Assembly (NCBI RefSeq): GCF_001277255.1
Contig: NZ_CP012264.1
Span: forward strand, 2,604,001-2,668,000
DNA length: 64,000 bases
Reading direction: 5' to 3'
DNA from: Cronobacter condimenti 1330
GTDB lineage: Bacteria > Pseudomonadota > Gammaproteobacteria > Enterobacterales > Enterobacteriaceae
Numbering within the stretch: the first letter of the stretch is position 1; the number at the start of each line of letters is the position of its first letter. The notes under the pieces are model-generated. The model was not told where the DNA came from and searched no databases. It worked only from the letters and a program-made list of their open reading frames with translations. This document shows, in pieces, positions 51,405-61,110 of the stretch. Position numbers and translations under genes: made by a program.

Positions 51405-51629
51405 GGGGTCTCTACTCATACCGTAAGCTCGCATCTGTGTGTTTTCCGTCACGCCGAAAGCCGTGAGGGATAAACATCATTAACGACTCAGGGTGAATGG
51501 CGCGTCAACGTCAAAGAAAAGGTTTTTGACGGGTTCACAAGGTATCTATGGGATATTCTGACCTGCCCGAGCCAGGAAAGTTGCCGTGGCCGCGTTAAAG
51601 CGTGATAACGACGCAGACGCGTCATGCAT

Positions 51630-51650
51630 CTCCACACTGGCTCCACATTA
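51630..51650 (+). promoter_or_regulatory. AdeR-like direct-repeat operator, site C, with -10 element
   Basis: CTCCACACTG, one base, CTCCACATTA (11-bp period). TATAAA (51655-51660) follows 4 bp after the repeat, so the repeat takes the place of the -35 element, as expected for an activator of the OmpR type. It points at the four-TM protein gene; it also lies upstream of the divergent regulator gene. Confidence 0.65.
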
Positions 51651-51791
51651 TGAATATAAACACGCAACAGTGTGGTGTGATAATCCCTGGCGATAACGAC
51701 GGGAAAACACAGCGCCTTATCGCTTTTGGCGCACGCTGTTTTCACGTAACGACGTCAGTCTGTGACACCCTAATGCATAAAGAAGCCTGCG

Positions 51792-52178
51792 ATGATCTTC
51801 AGTCACTCTTTTAATATCAGAAAAATCAGCGCCGCGTGTATATTCCTGCTGGCCTCCTGGGGGTTCCTCCATTTGTGGCTGATTTTGATGCACAGATTAG
51901 ACGAACGCGTGGCAACGACGCTTATCGCCTCGCCGGTCATCTATTTATGTATTCCTCTTACCGTATTATTTTTTCTGGTGCAGAAACAGGCTGCCGCCGT
52001 CAAAGAGTGGTACATTATTATCCTTTGGTTTTTTGCTTTTTTTATTGCGCTGATAGCGATCTTCAGCCTGCTTCTTAATACGCTTCCGGATATCGACGAT
52101 CTGGTTTTTTATTATGAGTGCTTTTTGATAATCTTTTTTATCGGCTCGCCTTTATATCTTTTCATCCGAATAATTTGA
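51792..52178 (+). CDS. Small four-TM membrane protein of unknown function
   Basis: Protein of 128 residues made up almost fully of four hydrophobic segments (about 10-32, 42-62, 72-95, 105-127). No known domain recognised. No strong ribosome binding site is seen before the ATG. It lies between the two-component system and the RND pump, behind direct-repeat site C, so it is probably expressed with the pump. AT-rich relative to core genes. Confidence 0.65.
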   Translation: MIFSHSFNIRKISAACIFLLASWGFLHLWLILMHRLDERVATTLIASPVIYLCIPLTVLFFLVQKQAAAVKEWYIIILWFFAFFIALIAIFSLLLNTLPDIDDLVFYYECFLIIFFIGSPLYLFIRII

Positions 52179-52246
52179 CGTACTCGCGCCAGTAATGCCG
52201 CGATGACGAATGCCGCCTGAGAGAAAATACGCAAGCATCAGGGTCG

Positions 52247-52267
52247 CTCCATATTCACTCCACAAAC
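52247..52267 (+). promoter_or_regulatory. AdeR-like direct-repeat operator, site B
   Basis: CTCCATATTC, one base, CTCCACAAAC: almost the same 21 bp as site A, although the surrounding sequences differ. CATACC follows 4 bp later as a possible -10. It lies ~200 bp upstream of the RND pump start codon. Confidence 0.6.
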
Positions 52268-52464
52268 TGTACATACCCATTAAACACATCGGGCGTAGTA
52301 TTAGACGTTATTTTCTTAAGGCAACCGGAAGGCCTGGCCAAACCCTTTAACGGGCCTTGCTTATCTTACGCACGCCTTCGCCGGGCATGCCTGAGGCGAA
52401 ACGGTGGTCGAATACGCCCTCTGCTTTTACTGAATGATCTCTTTGCTGACTGGAACGCTTATTA

Positions 52465-55400
52465 ATGCCGCACTTTTTTATTGAACGCCCTGTTTTCGCC
52501 TGGGTTGTGGCGCTTTTCATCGCGCTCACCGGCCTGCTCTGTATTCCCCAGTTGCCCGTGGCGCAGTATCCAGCCGTTGCGCCACCGGGGATCATTATTT
52601 CCGTCAGTTATCCTGGCGCCAGCCCTGAGGTCATGAACTCGTCGGTGGTTTCACTCCTCGAACGTGAAATTTCGGGCGTGGATAATTTGCTCTATTTTGA
52701 ATCGTCCAGCGACACCACCGGCATGGCGTCGATCACGGTCACTTTTAAGCCCGGTACCGACATTAAGCTTGCGCAGATGGATCTGCAAAATCAGATAAAA
52801 ATCGTTGAGTCGCGTTTACCGCAATCGGTACGGCAAAACGGCATTACCGTCGAGGCGGCGAACGCCGGGTTCCTGATGATGGTGGGCCTGAAATCCCCGA
52901 ACGGCCAGTATGAGGAGGCGGATTTAAGTGACTATTTCGCCAGAAACGTGACCGATGAACTTCGCCGCGTGCCGGGTGTAGGTAAGGTTCAACTCTTCGG
53001 CGGTGAGAAAGCGCTGCGTATCTGGCTCGATCCGATGAAATTACACAGTTACGGATTGTCGGTCACAGAGGTCTTAACCGCTGTCAGCCAACAAAACGTG
53101 ATTGTTTCGCCCGGCCGCACCGGGGATGAACCCGCAGTGCCGGGACAAGGAGTTACTTACCCTATCACCCTGAAAGGGCAGCTTTCATCCGTCGAGGCTT
53201 TTCAAAATATCACCCTGAAATCAGCAACCACCGGCGCGCGCTTAACGCTTTCTGACGTTGCCCGGGTGGAATCCGGTCTGCAAAGTTATGCCTTCGGCAT
53301 ACGTGAAAATGGCGTTCCCGCCACTGCCGCCGCTATTCAGTTATCGCCGGGCGCGAATGCTATCAGCACTGCCTCGGGGATCCGTTCGCGGCTCGCTGAA
53401 CTCTCCGGCGTGCTGCCTGACGGCATGGCCTTTACCGTCCCTTTTGATACCGCCCCGTTTGTGAAACTTTCGGTCATCAAAGTGGTGAAGACGTTTGCAG
53501 AGGCGATGGTGCTGGTTTTCCTCGTCATGCTGCTGTTTTTGCATAAAATCCGCTGCACCCTTATCCCGGCCATCGTCGCGCCAGTCGCGCTGTTGGGCAC
53601 CTTTACCGTTATGTATTTAATGGGGTATTCCATCAATATTTTGACGATGTTCGGCATGGTGTTAGCCATTGGTATCATCGTCGATGACGCTATTGTGGTG
53701 GTTGAAAATGTCGAGCGCCTGATGGAAGAAAAAGGGATGTCTGCGCGCGACGCCACGCACGAGGCAATGCGGGAGATAACGCCCGCCATCATTGGTATTA
53801 CGCTGGTCCTGACTGCCGTCTTTATCCCCATGGGCTTTACTGGCGGCTCGGTCGGCGTGATTTACCGTCAGTTCGGCGTGTCGATGGCGGTATCCATTTT
53901 ACTGTCCGCCTTCCTTGCGCTGACGCTCACGCCAGCGCTTTGCGCCACGGTACTCAAACCGCATAGCGCGCAACACGTTAGCGCGTTTTCTTCCTGGTTT
54001 AATGCACGCTTTGACCGCTTATCCGCGTTTTATGCCTCGGCACTCGGCGTTGTTCTGAAGCGTACCGGGCGCGTAATGGCGCTGTATGCCGCGTTATGTC
54101 TTGCGCTCTGTGCCGGCATGTCGTCTCTGCCTTCTTCGTTTTTACCCGATGAGGATCAGGGCTACTTCATGTCATCAATACAGCTTCCCTCCGATGCCAC
54201 GATGCAGCGCACGCTGAAAGTGGTTCAACACTTTGAAGAGAGCATCGCCGCGCGGCAGGCTGTCGAGAGCAACGTGATGATCCTGGGGTTTGGGTTTTCA
54301 GGCTCCGGCCCTAACTCCGCGATGGCCTTCACAACATTGAAAGACTGGGAAAACCGCGAGGGCATAACCGCGCAGGATGAGGCTTTTCATATTCAGTCCA
54401 GCATGGAGAGCGTAACGGATGGCGCCGTGATGAGCCTGCTTCCACCGGCCATTTCTGATATGGGCACCTCTTCCGGGTTTACCTACTATCTGCAGGACAG
54501 GGGCGCTCAGGGCTATGAGGCCCTCAAAAAGGCCGCGGACAGTCTCGTCGAGCGCGCCGGCCAGCATCCCGGGTTAAAGGATGTTTATATAGATGGCTTG
54601 CCAGACGGTACTCGCCTTGTGCTGGATGTCGATCGCGAAAAGGCGGAAGCGATGGGCGTGTCGTTTGAGGAAATCAACCAAACTATCTCGGTCGCGACAG
54701 GGTCCAGTTACGTCAACGACTACACCAATCATGGTCGCGTACAGCAGGTTATTGTCCAGGCTGATGCACCCTACCGTATGCAACCGGCGCAATTACTGGC
54801 CTTACCGGTCAAAAACCGCCAGGGTGAAATGTTGCCGTTATCGGCGTTTGTGACGTTTTCCTGGAATCAGGCGCCGCAACAGCTCAACCGTTATCAGGGG
54901 TATCCTGCTATTCGTATTACCGGCAGCGCCGCCCCGGGCGAGTCCAGCGGCACAGCAATGGCGGCGATGGAACAACTGGCAACGGATTTACCGCCAGGGT
55001 TTGCAGGCGAATGGGCAGGCAGTTCGCTGCAGGAGCAGGCGTCTGCCTCACAGCTTCCGGGACTCATTATGCTCTCCATCCTGGTTGTCTTTATGGTGCT
55101 CGCCGCCCTTTATGAAAGCTGGTCGATTCCGTTTGCAGTGATGTTGGTAGTACCGCTGGGGCTTCTCGGTGCCGTGGCGGCGGAGGTCATCGCGAATATG
55201 ACTAATGATGTGTTCTTTAAGGTGGGGCTGATAACGCTGATTGGTCTTTCTGCCAAAAACGCGATCCTGATTATTGAATTCGCAAGGCAGTTACGCCGCG
55301 AGGGCGCCAGCCTGAACGAGGCTATCCTGACCGCCTCGCGCCAGCGTTTACGGCCCATCCTCATGACCTCACTGGCGTTCACGCTTGGCGTGGTCCCGCT

Positions 55401-55584
55401 GATGCTGGCTCGTGGCGCAAGCGACAGTACACAGCATGCCATTGGTACCGGTGTGTTCGGCGGGATGATAAGCGGCACGCTGCTCGCGATTTTCTTTGTG
55501 CCCTGCTTCTATGTCGTTATCACGCGTTTTGTGGAACACCGGACAAAAAAACGGGCGGAGAAGCGCGCGATGTCCGCGCATTAA
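52465..55584 (+). CDS. RND-family multidrug efflux pump, AdeB/AcrB-like (HAE1)
   Basis: Inner-membrane proton antiporter of 1,039 residues with 12 transmembrane segments. The proton-relay aspartates are Asp407 and Asp408 (GIIVDDAIVVVENV), the same numbering as AcrB, and the TM10 lysine lies in GLSAKNAILIIE. Start FFIERPVFAWVVALFIALTG and CCGG-type loops are typical of the HAE1 group; overall pattern is close to AdeB. No periplasmic adaptor or outer-membrane channel gene is next to it, so it must borrow them (for example AcrA and TolC). AAACGG-type weak site precedes the ATG. Driven from direct-repeat site B. Confidence 0.95.
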   Translation: MPHFFIERPVFAWVVALFIALTGLLCIPQLPVAQYPAVAPPGIIISVSYPGASPEVMNSSVVSLLEREISGVDNLLYFESSSDTTGMASITVTFKPGTDIKLAQMDLQNQIKIVESRLPQSVRQNGITVEAANAGFLMMVGLKSPNGQYEEADLSDYFARNVTDELRRVPGVGKVQLFGGEKALRIWLDPMKLHSYGLSVTEVLTAVSQQNVIVSPGRTGDEPAVPGQGVTYPITLKGQLSSVEAFQNITLKSATTGARLTLSDVARVESGLQSYAFGIRENGVPATAAAIQLSPGANAISTASGIRSRLAELSGVLPDGMAFTVPFDTAPFVKLSVIKVVKTFAEAMVLVFLVMLLFLHKIRCTLIPAIVAPVALLGTFTVMYLMGYSINILTMFGMVLAIGIIVDDAIVVVENVERLMEEKGMSARDATHEAMREITPAIIGITLVLTAVFIPMGFTGGSVGVIYRQFGVSMAVSILLSAFLALTLTPALCATVLKPHSAQHVSAFSSWFNARFDRLSAFYASALGVVLKRTGRVMALYAALCLALCAGMSSLPSSFLPDEDQGYFMSSIQLPSDATMQRTLKVVQHFEESIAARQAVESNVMILGFGFSGSGPNSAMAFTTLKDWENREGITAQDEAFHIQSSMESVTDGAVMSLLPPAISDMGTSSGFTYYLQDRGAQGYEALKKAADSLVERAGQHPGLKDVYIDGLPDGTRLVLDVDREKAEAMGVSFEEINQTISVATGSSYVNDYTNHGRVQQVIVQADAPYRMQPAQLLALPVKNRQGEMLPLSAFVTFSWNQAPQQLNRYQGYPAIRITGSAAPGESSGTAMAAMEQLATDLPPGFAGEWAGSSLQEQASASQLPGLIMLSILVVFMVLAALYESWSIPFAVMLVVPLGLLGAVAAEVIANMTNDVFFKVGLITLIGLSAKNAILIIEFARQLRREGASLNEAILTASRQRLRPILMTSLAFTLGVVPLMLARGASDSTQHAIGTGVFGGMISGTLLAIFFVPCFYVVITRFVEHRTKKRAEKRAMSAH

Positions 55585-55651
55585 GCCTGCCTTAATGGCC
55601 TTTCTTAGAAACCGCCAGTCTAACCTGGCGCGTTTCGCATTGCCCCAGATG

Positions 55652-55710
55652 TAAAAAAAGCAGGTAGCCACGCACAACCGGAAAGTTTCCGGTCACGCAT
55701 CGCTACCTGC
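55652..55710 (-). terminator. Terminator of fliE
   Basis: Outer stem GCAGGTAGC/GCTACCTGC with an inner AACCGGAAA hairpin, followed by a run of seven T on the minus strand, 50 bp after the fliE stop codon. Confidence 0.85.
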
Positions 55711-55758
55711 TCAAAAAAACAGAAACTGATTGATTTATTCTTATCTTTCAGTCTTTTA

Positions 55759-56070
55759 CTACACCTGCATATTCATGATGTCTTGATACGCGGCAACCAG
55801 TTTATTACGCACCTGGATGCCCATCTGCAGCGAAATCGAGGATTTCTGCAGGTCTACCATCACATCGTTCATCGCCACGCCCGGCGTACCGATTGCGAAT
55901 TTTTCTGCCTGAGTGCGGGCGGCGTTCTGCGTATCGCTGATACGTCCAAGCGCGGCCTGTAACTCTCCGGCGAAACTCACGGAGGGCGGGGTCTGCACTG
56001 CCTCATTGCGTACCACCTGCATGGTGGCCTGCATCTGCTGGAGTACCCCTTCAATACCCTGAATAGCCAT
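55759..56070 (-). CDS. fliE: Flagellar hook-basal body protein FliE
   Basis: MS-ring/rod junction protein of 103 residues, required for rod assembly and export. The C-terminal helix (GVAMNDVMVDLQKSSISLQM, QVRNKLVAAYQDIMNMQV) is the conserved FliE core. It is a single gene divergent from the fliF operon; the 229-bp gap carries the class 2 (FlhDC-dependent) promoters in relatives. Confidence 0.97.
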   Translation of the reverse strand: MAIQGIEGVLQQMQATMQVVRNEAVQTPPSVSFAGELQAALGRISDTQNAARTQAEKFAIGTPGVAMNDVMVDLQKSSISLQMGIQVRNKLVAAYQDIMNMQV

Positions 56071-56299
56071 CTTTTACCCCTGGATGATTTTTCAACGGGG
56101 TGCAGAGTAACACTTTGTCAATGGGATAAAGCCTCTAAATAACGATAAAAAACCAACCTATTTGACCCATAGAAATTCCTACAAAAGCAAATAATGACAT
56201 CGCCATCATAGTGGAACTTTAGTCGTGCTTGCCGACCCGGGAGTCCGTTTTGCTTCATAACACGCATTATTCTGTCAACGCTGAGTCAAGAGGGGCGCA

Positions 56300-58003
56300 A
56301 TGACTGCCGCAGCTTCAACTCAAACGCCACAAAATAAAACCGTAGAGTGGCTCAACCGCTTACGCGCAAACCCGAAGATCCCCTTAATGGTGGCCGGGGC
56401 CGCCGCGGTGGCCATCATTGTGGCTCTGGTACTCTGGGCTAAACAGCCCGATTACCGCGTGCTTTACAGCAATCTGAGCGATCAGGACGGCGGCGCTATC
56501 GTCACCCAACTGACTCAGATGAATATTCCTTACAGCTTCTCCGATAACGGCGCAGCCATCATGGTGCCTGCCGAAAAGGTGCATGAGCTGCGTCTGCGTC
56601 TGGCCCAGCAGGGGCTGCCGAAAGGCGGCGCCGTGGGCTTTGAGCTGATGGATCAGGAAAAGTTCGGCATCAGCCAGTTCAGCGAGCAGGTTAACTACCA
56701 GCGCGCGCTGGAAGGCGAACTGGCGCGCACCATCGAGACCTTAGGTCCGGTGAAAAGCGCGCGTGTTCACCTGGCCATGCCGAAACCGTCTCTGTTTGTT
56801 CGCGAACAGAAATCGCCTTCCGCGTCGGTCACGCTGAACCTTGAGCCGGGCCGCGCCATGGACGAAGGTCAGATAGCTGCCGTCGTGCACATGGTGTCCA
56901 GCGCCGTTGCAGGCCTGCCGCCAGGCAACGTTACGCTCGTGGATCAGGCCGGTCACCTGCTGACCCAGTCCGGCACCGCCGGTCGCGACCTGAACGACGC
57001 GCAGCTGAAATATGCCGCCGATGTTGAAGGCCGTATCCAGCGCCGTATCGAATCTATCCTTGCGCCTATCGTTGGCTCCGGCAACGTGCATGCTCAGGTC
57101 ACCGCCCAGATCGACTTCTCTAATAAAGAGCAGACCGAAGAGCAGTATCGCCCGAACAGCGACCCGGCGCAGATGGCCGTACGTTCTCGTCAGTTGAACA
57201 CTAACGACCAGGTGGGCGGCGCTAATCCGGGCGGCGTACCGGGTGCACTGTCTAACCAGCCGGCACCGGCAAACAGCGCGCCTATCGATGCGCCTGCCGG
57301 GCAGAACAACGCCCAGAATGCCAATGGTCAGAATGCGAACGGACAGCGTACCCAGAGCACCAGCACTGCCGGTGCAAGCTCCGGTCCGCACAGCAGCCAG
57401 CGTGATGAAACCACGAACTACGAAGTAGACCGTACGATTCGTCACACCAAAATGAACGTGGGCGACGTACAGCGTCTCTCCGTCGCGGTCGTCGTGAACT
57501 ACCGTCAGCTGGGGAACGGCAAGCCGCTCGCGCTGACTGCCGATCAGCTGAAACAGATTGAAAACCTGACCCGCGAAGCGATGGGCTACTCCGACAAGCG
57601 CGGCGATACCCTGAACGTGGTCAACTCGCAATTCACCGCGAGCGATGAAGCCGGTGGCGAACTGCCGTTCTGGCAGCAGCAAGCCTTCATCGATCAGCTT
57701 CTGGCCGCAGGCCGCTGGCTGGTGGTGCTGATTGTCGCCTGGCTGCTGTGGCGTAAAGCGGTTCGTCCGCAGCTCCGGCGCCGCGCGGAAGAAGTTAAGC
57801 GCGTACAGGAAATCCAGCAGCAGAATAAAGAAGTGGAAGAGTCCGTGGAAGTTCGCCTGAGCAAAGACGAACAGACGCAGCAGCGCCGCGCTAACCAGCG
57901 CCTGAGCGCAGAAGTAATGAGCCAGCGTATCCGCGAAATGTCAGACAACGATCCGCGCGTGGTCGCGCTGGTCATCCGCCAGTGGATGAGTAACGAGCTA
58001 TGA
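56300..58003 (+). CDS. fliF: Flagellar MS-ring protein FliF
   Basis: Inner-membrane ring protein of 567 residues, the base on which the motor is built. TM1 about 24-46 and TM2 about 455-475 flank the periplasmic ring-building domains (YRVLYSNLSDQDGGAIVTQL; VHLAMPKPSLFVREQK). The region ~300-355 is low in complexity (NGQNANGQ repeats). The C-terminal tail (DPRVVALVIRQWMSNEL) binds FliG. It overlaps fliG by 4 bp and heads the fliF-to-fliK operon. Confidence 0.98.
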   Translation: MTAAASTQTPQNKTVEWLNRLRANPKIPLMVAGAAAVAIIVALVLWAKQPDYRVLYSNLSDQDGGAIVTQLTQMNIPYSFSDNGAAIMVPAEKVHELRLRLAQQGLPKGGAVGFELMDQEKFGISQFSEQVNYQRALEGELARTIETLGPVKSARVHLAMPKPSLFVREQKSPSASVTLNLEPGRAMDEGQIAAVVHMVSSAVAGLPPGNVTLVDQAGHLLTQSGTAGRDLNDAQLKYAADVEGRIQRRIESILAPIVGSGNVHAQVTAQIDFSNKEQTEEQYRPNSDPAQMAVRSRQLNTNDQVGGANPGGVPGALSNQPAPANSAPIDAPAGQNNAQNANGQNANGQRTQSTSTAGASSGPHSSQRDETTNYEVDRTIRHTKMNVGDVQRLSVAVVVNYRQLGNGKPLALTADQLKQIENLTREAMGYSDKRGDTLNVVNSQFTASDEAGGELPFWQQQAFIDQLLAAGRWLVVLIVAWLLWRKAVRPQLRRRAEEVKRVQEIQQQNKEVEESVEVRLSKDEQTQQRRANQRLSAEVMSQRIREMSDNDPRVVALVIRQWMSNEL

Positions 58004-59022
58004 GTAACGCTAATTCCAACGCTAATACGACCGGTCTGTCTGGCACCGATAAAAGCGCCATTCTGCTGATGACCATCGGGGAAGATCGCGCGGCGGAGGT
58101 GTTCAAACACCTCTCGCCTCGCGAGGTCCAACACCTCAGCGCCGCGATGGCAAGCGTGCGTCAGATTTCGAACAAACAGCTTACTGACGTGCTGGCGGAG
58201 TTTGAACAGGAAGCAGAACAGTTTGCCGCGCTCAGCATCAACACCAACGATTACCTGCGTTCGGTGCTGGTCAAAGCGCTGGGCGAAGAACGCGCCTCCA
58301 GCCTGCTCGAAGATATTCTCGACTCCAAAGAGACCACTTCGGGTATGGAAACGCTCAACTTTATGGAGCCGCAGAGCGCCGCCGACCTTATTCGCGACGA
58401 GCACCCGCAGATTATCGCCACCATCCTGGTTCACCTCAAACGTGCACAGGCGGCGGATATCCTGGCGCTGTTCGACGAGCGTCTGCGTCACGACGTGATG
58501 CTGCGTATCGCCACCTTCGGCGGCGTCCAGCCGGCAGCGCTGGCGGAACTGACCGAAGTACTGAACAACCTGCTCGACGGCCAGAACCTCAAGCGCAGCA
58601 AAATGGGCGGCGTGAGAACGGCGGCAGAAATTATCAACCTGATGAAAACCCAGCAGGAAGAAGCCGTTATTACCGCAGTACGCGAGTTCGACGGCGATTT
58701 GGCGCAGAAAATCATCGACGAAATGTTCCTGTTCGAAAACCTGGTGGAAGTCGACGACCGCTCCATCCAGCGCCTGCTGCAGGAAGTGGAGTCCGAATCT
58801 CTGCTTATCGCTCTCAAAGGCGCCGAGCAGCCACTGCGCGAGAAATTCCTGCGCAACATGTCGCAGCGTGCGGCAGATATCCTGCGCGACGACCTGGCCA
58901 ACCGCGGTCCGGTGCGTCTGTCTCAGGTGGAAAACGAACAGAAAGCTATCCTGCTCGTGGTCCGTCGTCTGGCGGAAACCGGCGAGATGGTAATTGGCAG
59001 CGGCGAGGATACCTATGTCTAG
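58000..59022 (+). CDS. fliG: Flagellar motor switch protein FliG
   Basis: C-ring rotor protein of 340 residues that meets the stator and sets torque. The middle and C-terminal armadillo domains (EHPQIIATILVHLKRAQAAD; RDDLANRGPVRLSQVENEQK) are nearly identical to E. coli FliG, including the charged torque helix. The N-terminus has ~9 extra residues (SNANSNANTTGLS), a small Asn-rich extension. It overlaps fliF by 4 bp and fliH by 8 bp. Confidence 0.98.
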   Translation: MSNANSNANTTGLSGTDKSAILLMTIGEDRAAEVFKHLSPREVQHLSAAMASVRQISNKQLTDVLAEFEQEAEQFAALSINTNDYLRSVLVKALGEERASSLLEDILDSKETTSGMETLNFMEPQSAADLIRDEHPQIIATILVHLKRAQAADILALFDERLRHDVMLRIATFGGVQPAALAELTEVLNNLLDGQNLKRSKMGGVRTAAEIINLMKTQQEEAVITAVREFDGDLAQKIIDEMFLFENLVEVDDRSIQRLLQEVESESLLIALKGAEQPLREKFLRNMSQRAADILRDDLANRGPVRLSQVENEQKAILLVVRRLAETGEMVIGSGEDTYV

Positions 59023-59719
59023 TAAGCTTCCCTGGCAGCGCTGGATGCCCGATGACCTTGCCCCTCCTGTGATGCCGGAATTTAAGGCATTCGATGAGAC
59101 GGTCAGCGGCGAAGACGAAGAAGTCGACGAAGATCAATTACGCCTGCAGCAACAGCAGCAGGCGCTGGTGATGATGCAAACCCAGGCGCATGAGCAAGGC
59201 TATAACGCCGGGCTCGCCGAAGGACGTCAGCAGGGCTTCGAACAGGGCCGCCAGGAAGGCTATGCGAAAGGTCTCGAACAGGGGCTCGCGGAAGCGCGCG
59301 CCCAGCAAGGGCCGATTCACGCCCGTATGCAGCAGCTGGTGAGTGAGTTCCAGTACACGCTGGACGCGCTTGACAGCGTGATCGCCTCCCGCCTCATGCA
59401 GATGGCGCTGGAAGCGGCACGTCAGGTCATCGGCCATGTTCAGGTCGATAACAATCACCTGATCAAGCAGATCCAGACGCTGCTGCAACAGGAGCCGCTG
59501 TTTAGCGGTAAACCGCAGCTGCGCGTCCACCCGGATGATTTACAGCGCGTCGAAGAGATGCTGGGCGCAACATTAAGCCTGCACGGCTGGCGCCTGCGTG
59601 GCGACCCGACGCTGCATCCGGGCGGTTGCAAAGTTTCCGCCGATGAAGGCGATCTTGACGCCAGCGTGGCGACGCGCTGGCAGGAACTGTGCCGCCTTGC
59701 CGCACCAGGAGTGGTGTAA
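59015..59719 (+). CDS. fliH: Flagellar export-ATPase regulator FliH
   Basis: Stator-stalk protein of 234 residues that holds FliI inactive and links it to the export gate. The N-terminal LPWQRWMPDDLAPPV, the glycine-repeat helix (EQGYNAGLAEGRQQGFEQGR ...; GxxxG pattern) and the C-terminal LHPGGCKVSADEGDLDAS match E. coli FliH. The ATG at 59015 overlaps the fliG stop. Confidence 0.96.
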   Translation: MSSKLPWQRWMPDDLAPPVMPEFKAFDETVSGEDEEVDEDQLRLQQQQQALVMMQTQAHEQGYNAGLAEGRQQGFEQGRQEGYAKGLEQGLAEARAQQGPIHARMQQLVSEFQYTLDALDSVIASRLMQMALEAARQVIGHVQVDNNHLIKQIQTLLQQEPLFSGKPQLRVHPDDLQRVEEMLGATLSLHGWRLRGDPTLHPGGCKVSADEGDLDASVATRWQELCRLAAPGVV

Positions 59720-61089
59720 TGACCGCCCGTCTCACCCGCTGGCTTAATACGCTCGATAACTTCGAGACCAAAATGGCGCAACTGCCGTCGGTGCGCCGCT
59801 ATGGCCGCCTGACCCGCGCCACTGGTCTGGTGCTGGAGGCGACTGGTCTGCAACTGCCGCTCGGCGCGACCTGCATTATTGAGCGTCAGGAAGGCACACA
59901 GCTTCAGGAAGTCGAAAGCGAAGTGGTTGGCTTTAACGGCCAGAAACTTTTCCTGATGCCGCTTGAAGAAGTAGAAGGCATTCTGCCGGGCGCGCGCGTC
60001 TATGCCCGCGCGGCGCACGGCGAAGGGTTACAGAGCAGCAAACAACTGCCGCTCGGCCCGCAACTGCTTGGCCGTGTTCTTGACGGCGCAGGCAAACCGC
60101 TCGACGGCCTGCCCTCCCCTGACACCGAAACGACCGGCGCGCTGATGACGCCGCCGTTTAACCCGCTGCAACGTACCCCAATCGAAGATGTACTGGACGT
60201 AGGCGTGCGCCCGATTAACGCCCTGCTGACGGTAGGTCGTGGTCAGCGTATGGGCCTCTTTGCCGGCTCCGGCGTCGGTAAATCAGTCCTGCTTGGCATG
60301 ATGGCGCGCTACACCCAGGCGGATGTCATCGTGGTGGGACTTATCGGTGAGCGTGGTCGTGAAGTAAAAGACTTTATCGAGAACATTTTGGGTGCCGAAG
60401 GGCGCGCCCGCTCGGTGGTTATCGCCGCCCCTGCGGATGTTTCTCCTTTATTACGTATGCAGGGTGCCGCTTACGCGACCCGCATCGCTGAAGATTTTCG
60501 CGACCGTGGTCAGCACGTGCTGCTTATCATGGATTCACTGACCCGTTATGCGATGGCGCAGCGTGAAATCGCGCTCGCTATCGGCGAGCCGCCTGCGACT
60601 AAAGGCTATCCGCCTTCCGTGTTCGCCAAACTGCCTGCGCTGGTTGAACGCGCCGGTAACGGCATCACCGGCGGTGGCTCGATTACCGCATTTTATACCG
60701 TACTGACCGAAGGCGATGATCAGCAAGACCCGATCGCCGACTCCGCCCGCGCCATTCTCGACGGCCACATTGTGCTGTCGCGCCGCCTCGCGGAAGCCGG
60801 TCACTATCCGGCTATTGATATTGAAGCGTCCATCAGCCGCGTAATGACCTCCATCATTAGCGAGCAACACTATGCGCGCGTGCGGACCTTCAAACAGCTG
60901 CTTTCAAGCTTCCAGCGCAACCGTGATTTGGTGAGCGTTGGCGCTTATGCCAAAGGCAGCGATCCCATGTTGGATCGCGCCATTACGCTGTGGCCGCAAC
61001 TGGAAGCGTTTCTGCAGCAGGGTATTTACGAACGTTCCGGTGTAGAGGATGCGTTGCAGGCACTGGAACTTATCTTCCCGTCAGTTTGA
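59719..61089 (+). CDS. fliI: Flagellum-specific ATPase FliI
   Basis: Export ATPase of 456 residues, related to F1-beta. Walker A GLFAGSGVGKSVL, Walker B HVLLIMDSLTRYA and the catalytic Glu in GLIGERGREVKDFI are in place. Its ATG overlaps the fliH stop (TAATG). It drives unfolding and delivery of flagellar substrates, including the flagellin encoded upstream. Confidence 0.98.
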   Translation: MTARLTRWLNTLDNFETKMAQLPSVRRYGRLTRATGLVLEATGLQLPLGATCIIERQEGTQLQEVESEVVGFNGQKLFLMPLEEVEGILPGARVYARAAHGEGLQSSKQLPLGPQLLGRVLDGAGKPLDGLPSPDTETTGALMTPPFNPLQRTPIEDVLDVGVRPINALLTVGRGQRMGLFAGSGVGKSVLLGMMARYTQADVIVVGLIGERGREVKDFIENILGAEGRARSVVIAAPADVSPLLRMQGAAYATRIAEDFRDRGQHVLLIMDSLTRYAMAQREIALAIGEPPATKGYPPSVFAKLPALVERAGNGITGGGSITAFYTVLTEGDDQQDPIADSARAILDGHIVLSRRLAEAGHYPAIDIEASISRVMTSIISEQHYARVRTFKQLLSSFQRNRDLVSVGAYAKGSDPMLDRAITLWPQLEAFLQQGIYERSGVEDALQALELIFPSV

Positions 61090-61110
61090 TGAGGTATGAG
61101 GGAGGTAGCC

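Noticed and set aside
57290..57365. Asn-Gly-Gln repeats in fliF as a foreign insert
   Set aside because: FliF proteins normally have a low-complexity linker at this place, and the frame and composition continue smoothly on both sides.
56741..57682. A 313-codon minus-strand frame inside fliF
   Set aside because: It is the mirror of a strongly conserved gene in GC-rich sequence, has no ribosome binding site and no recognisable protein features.
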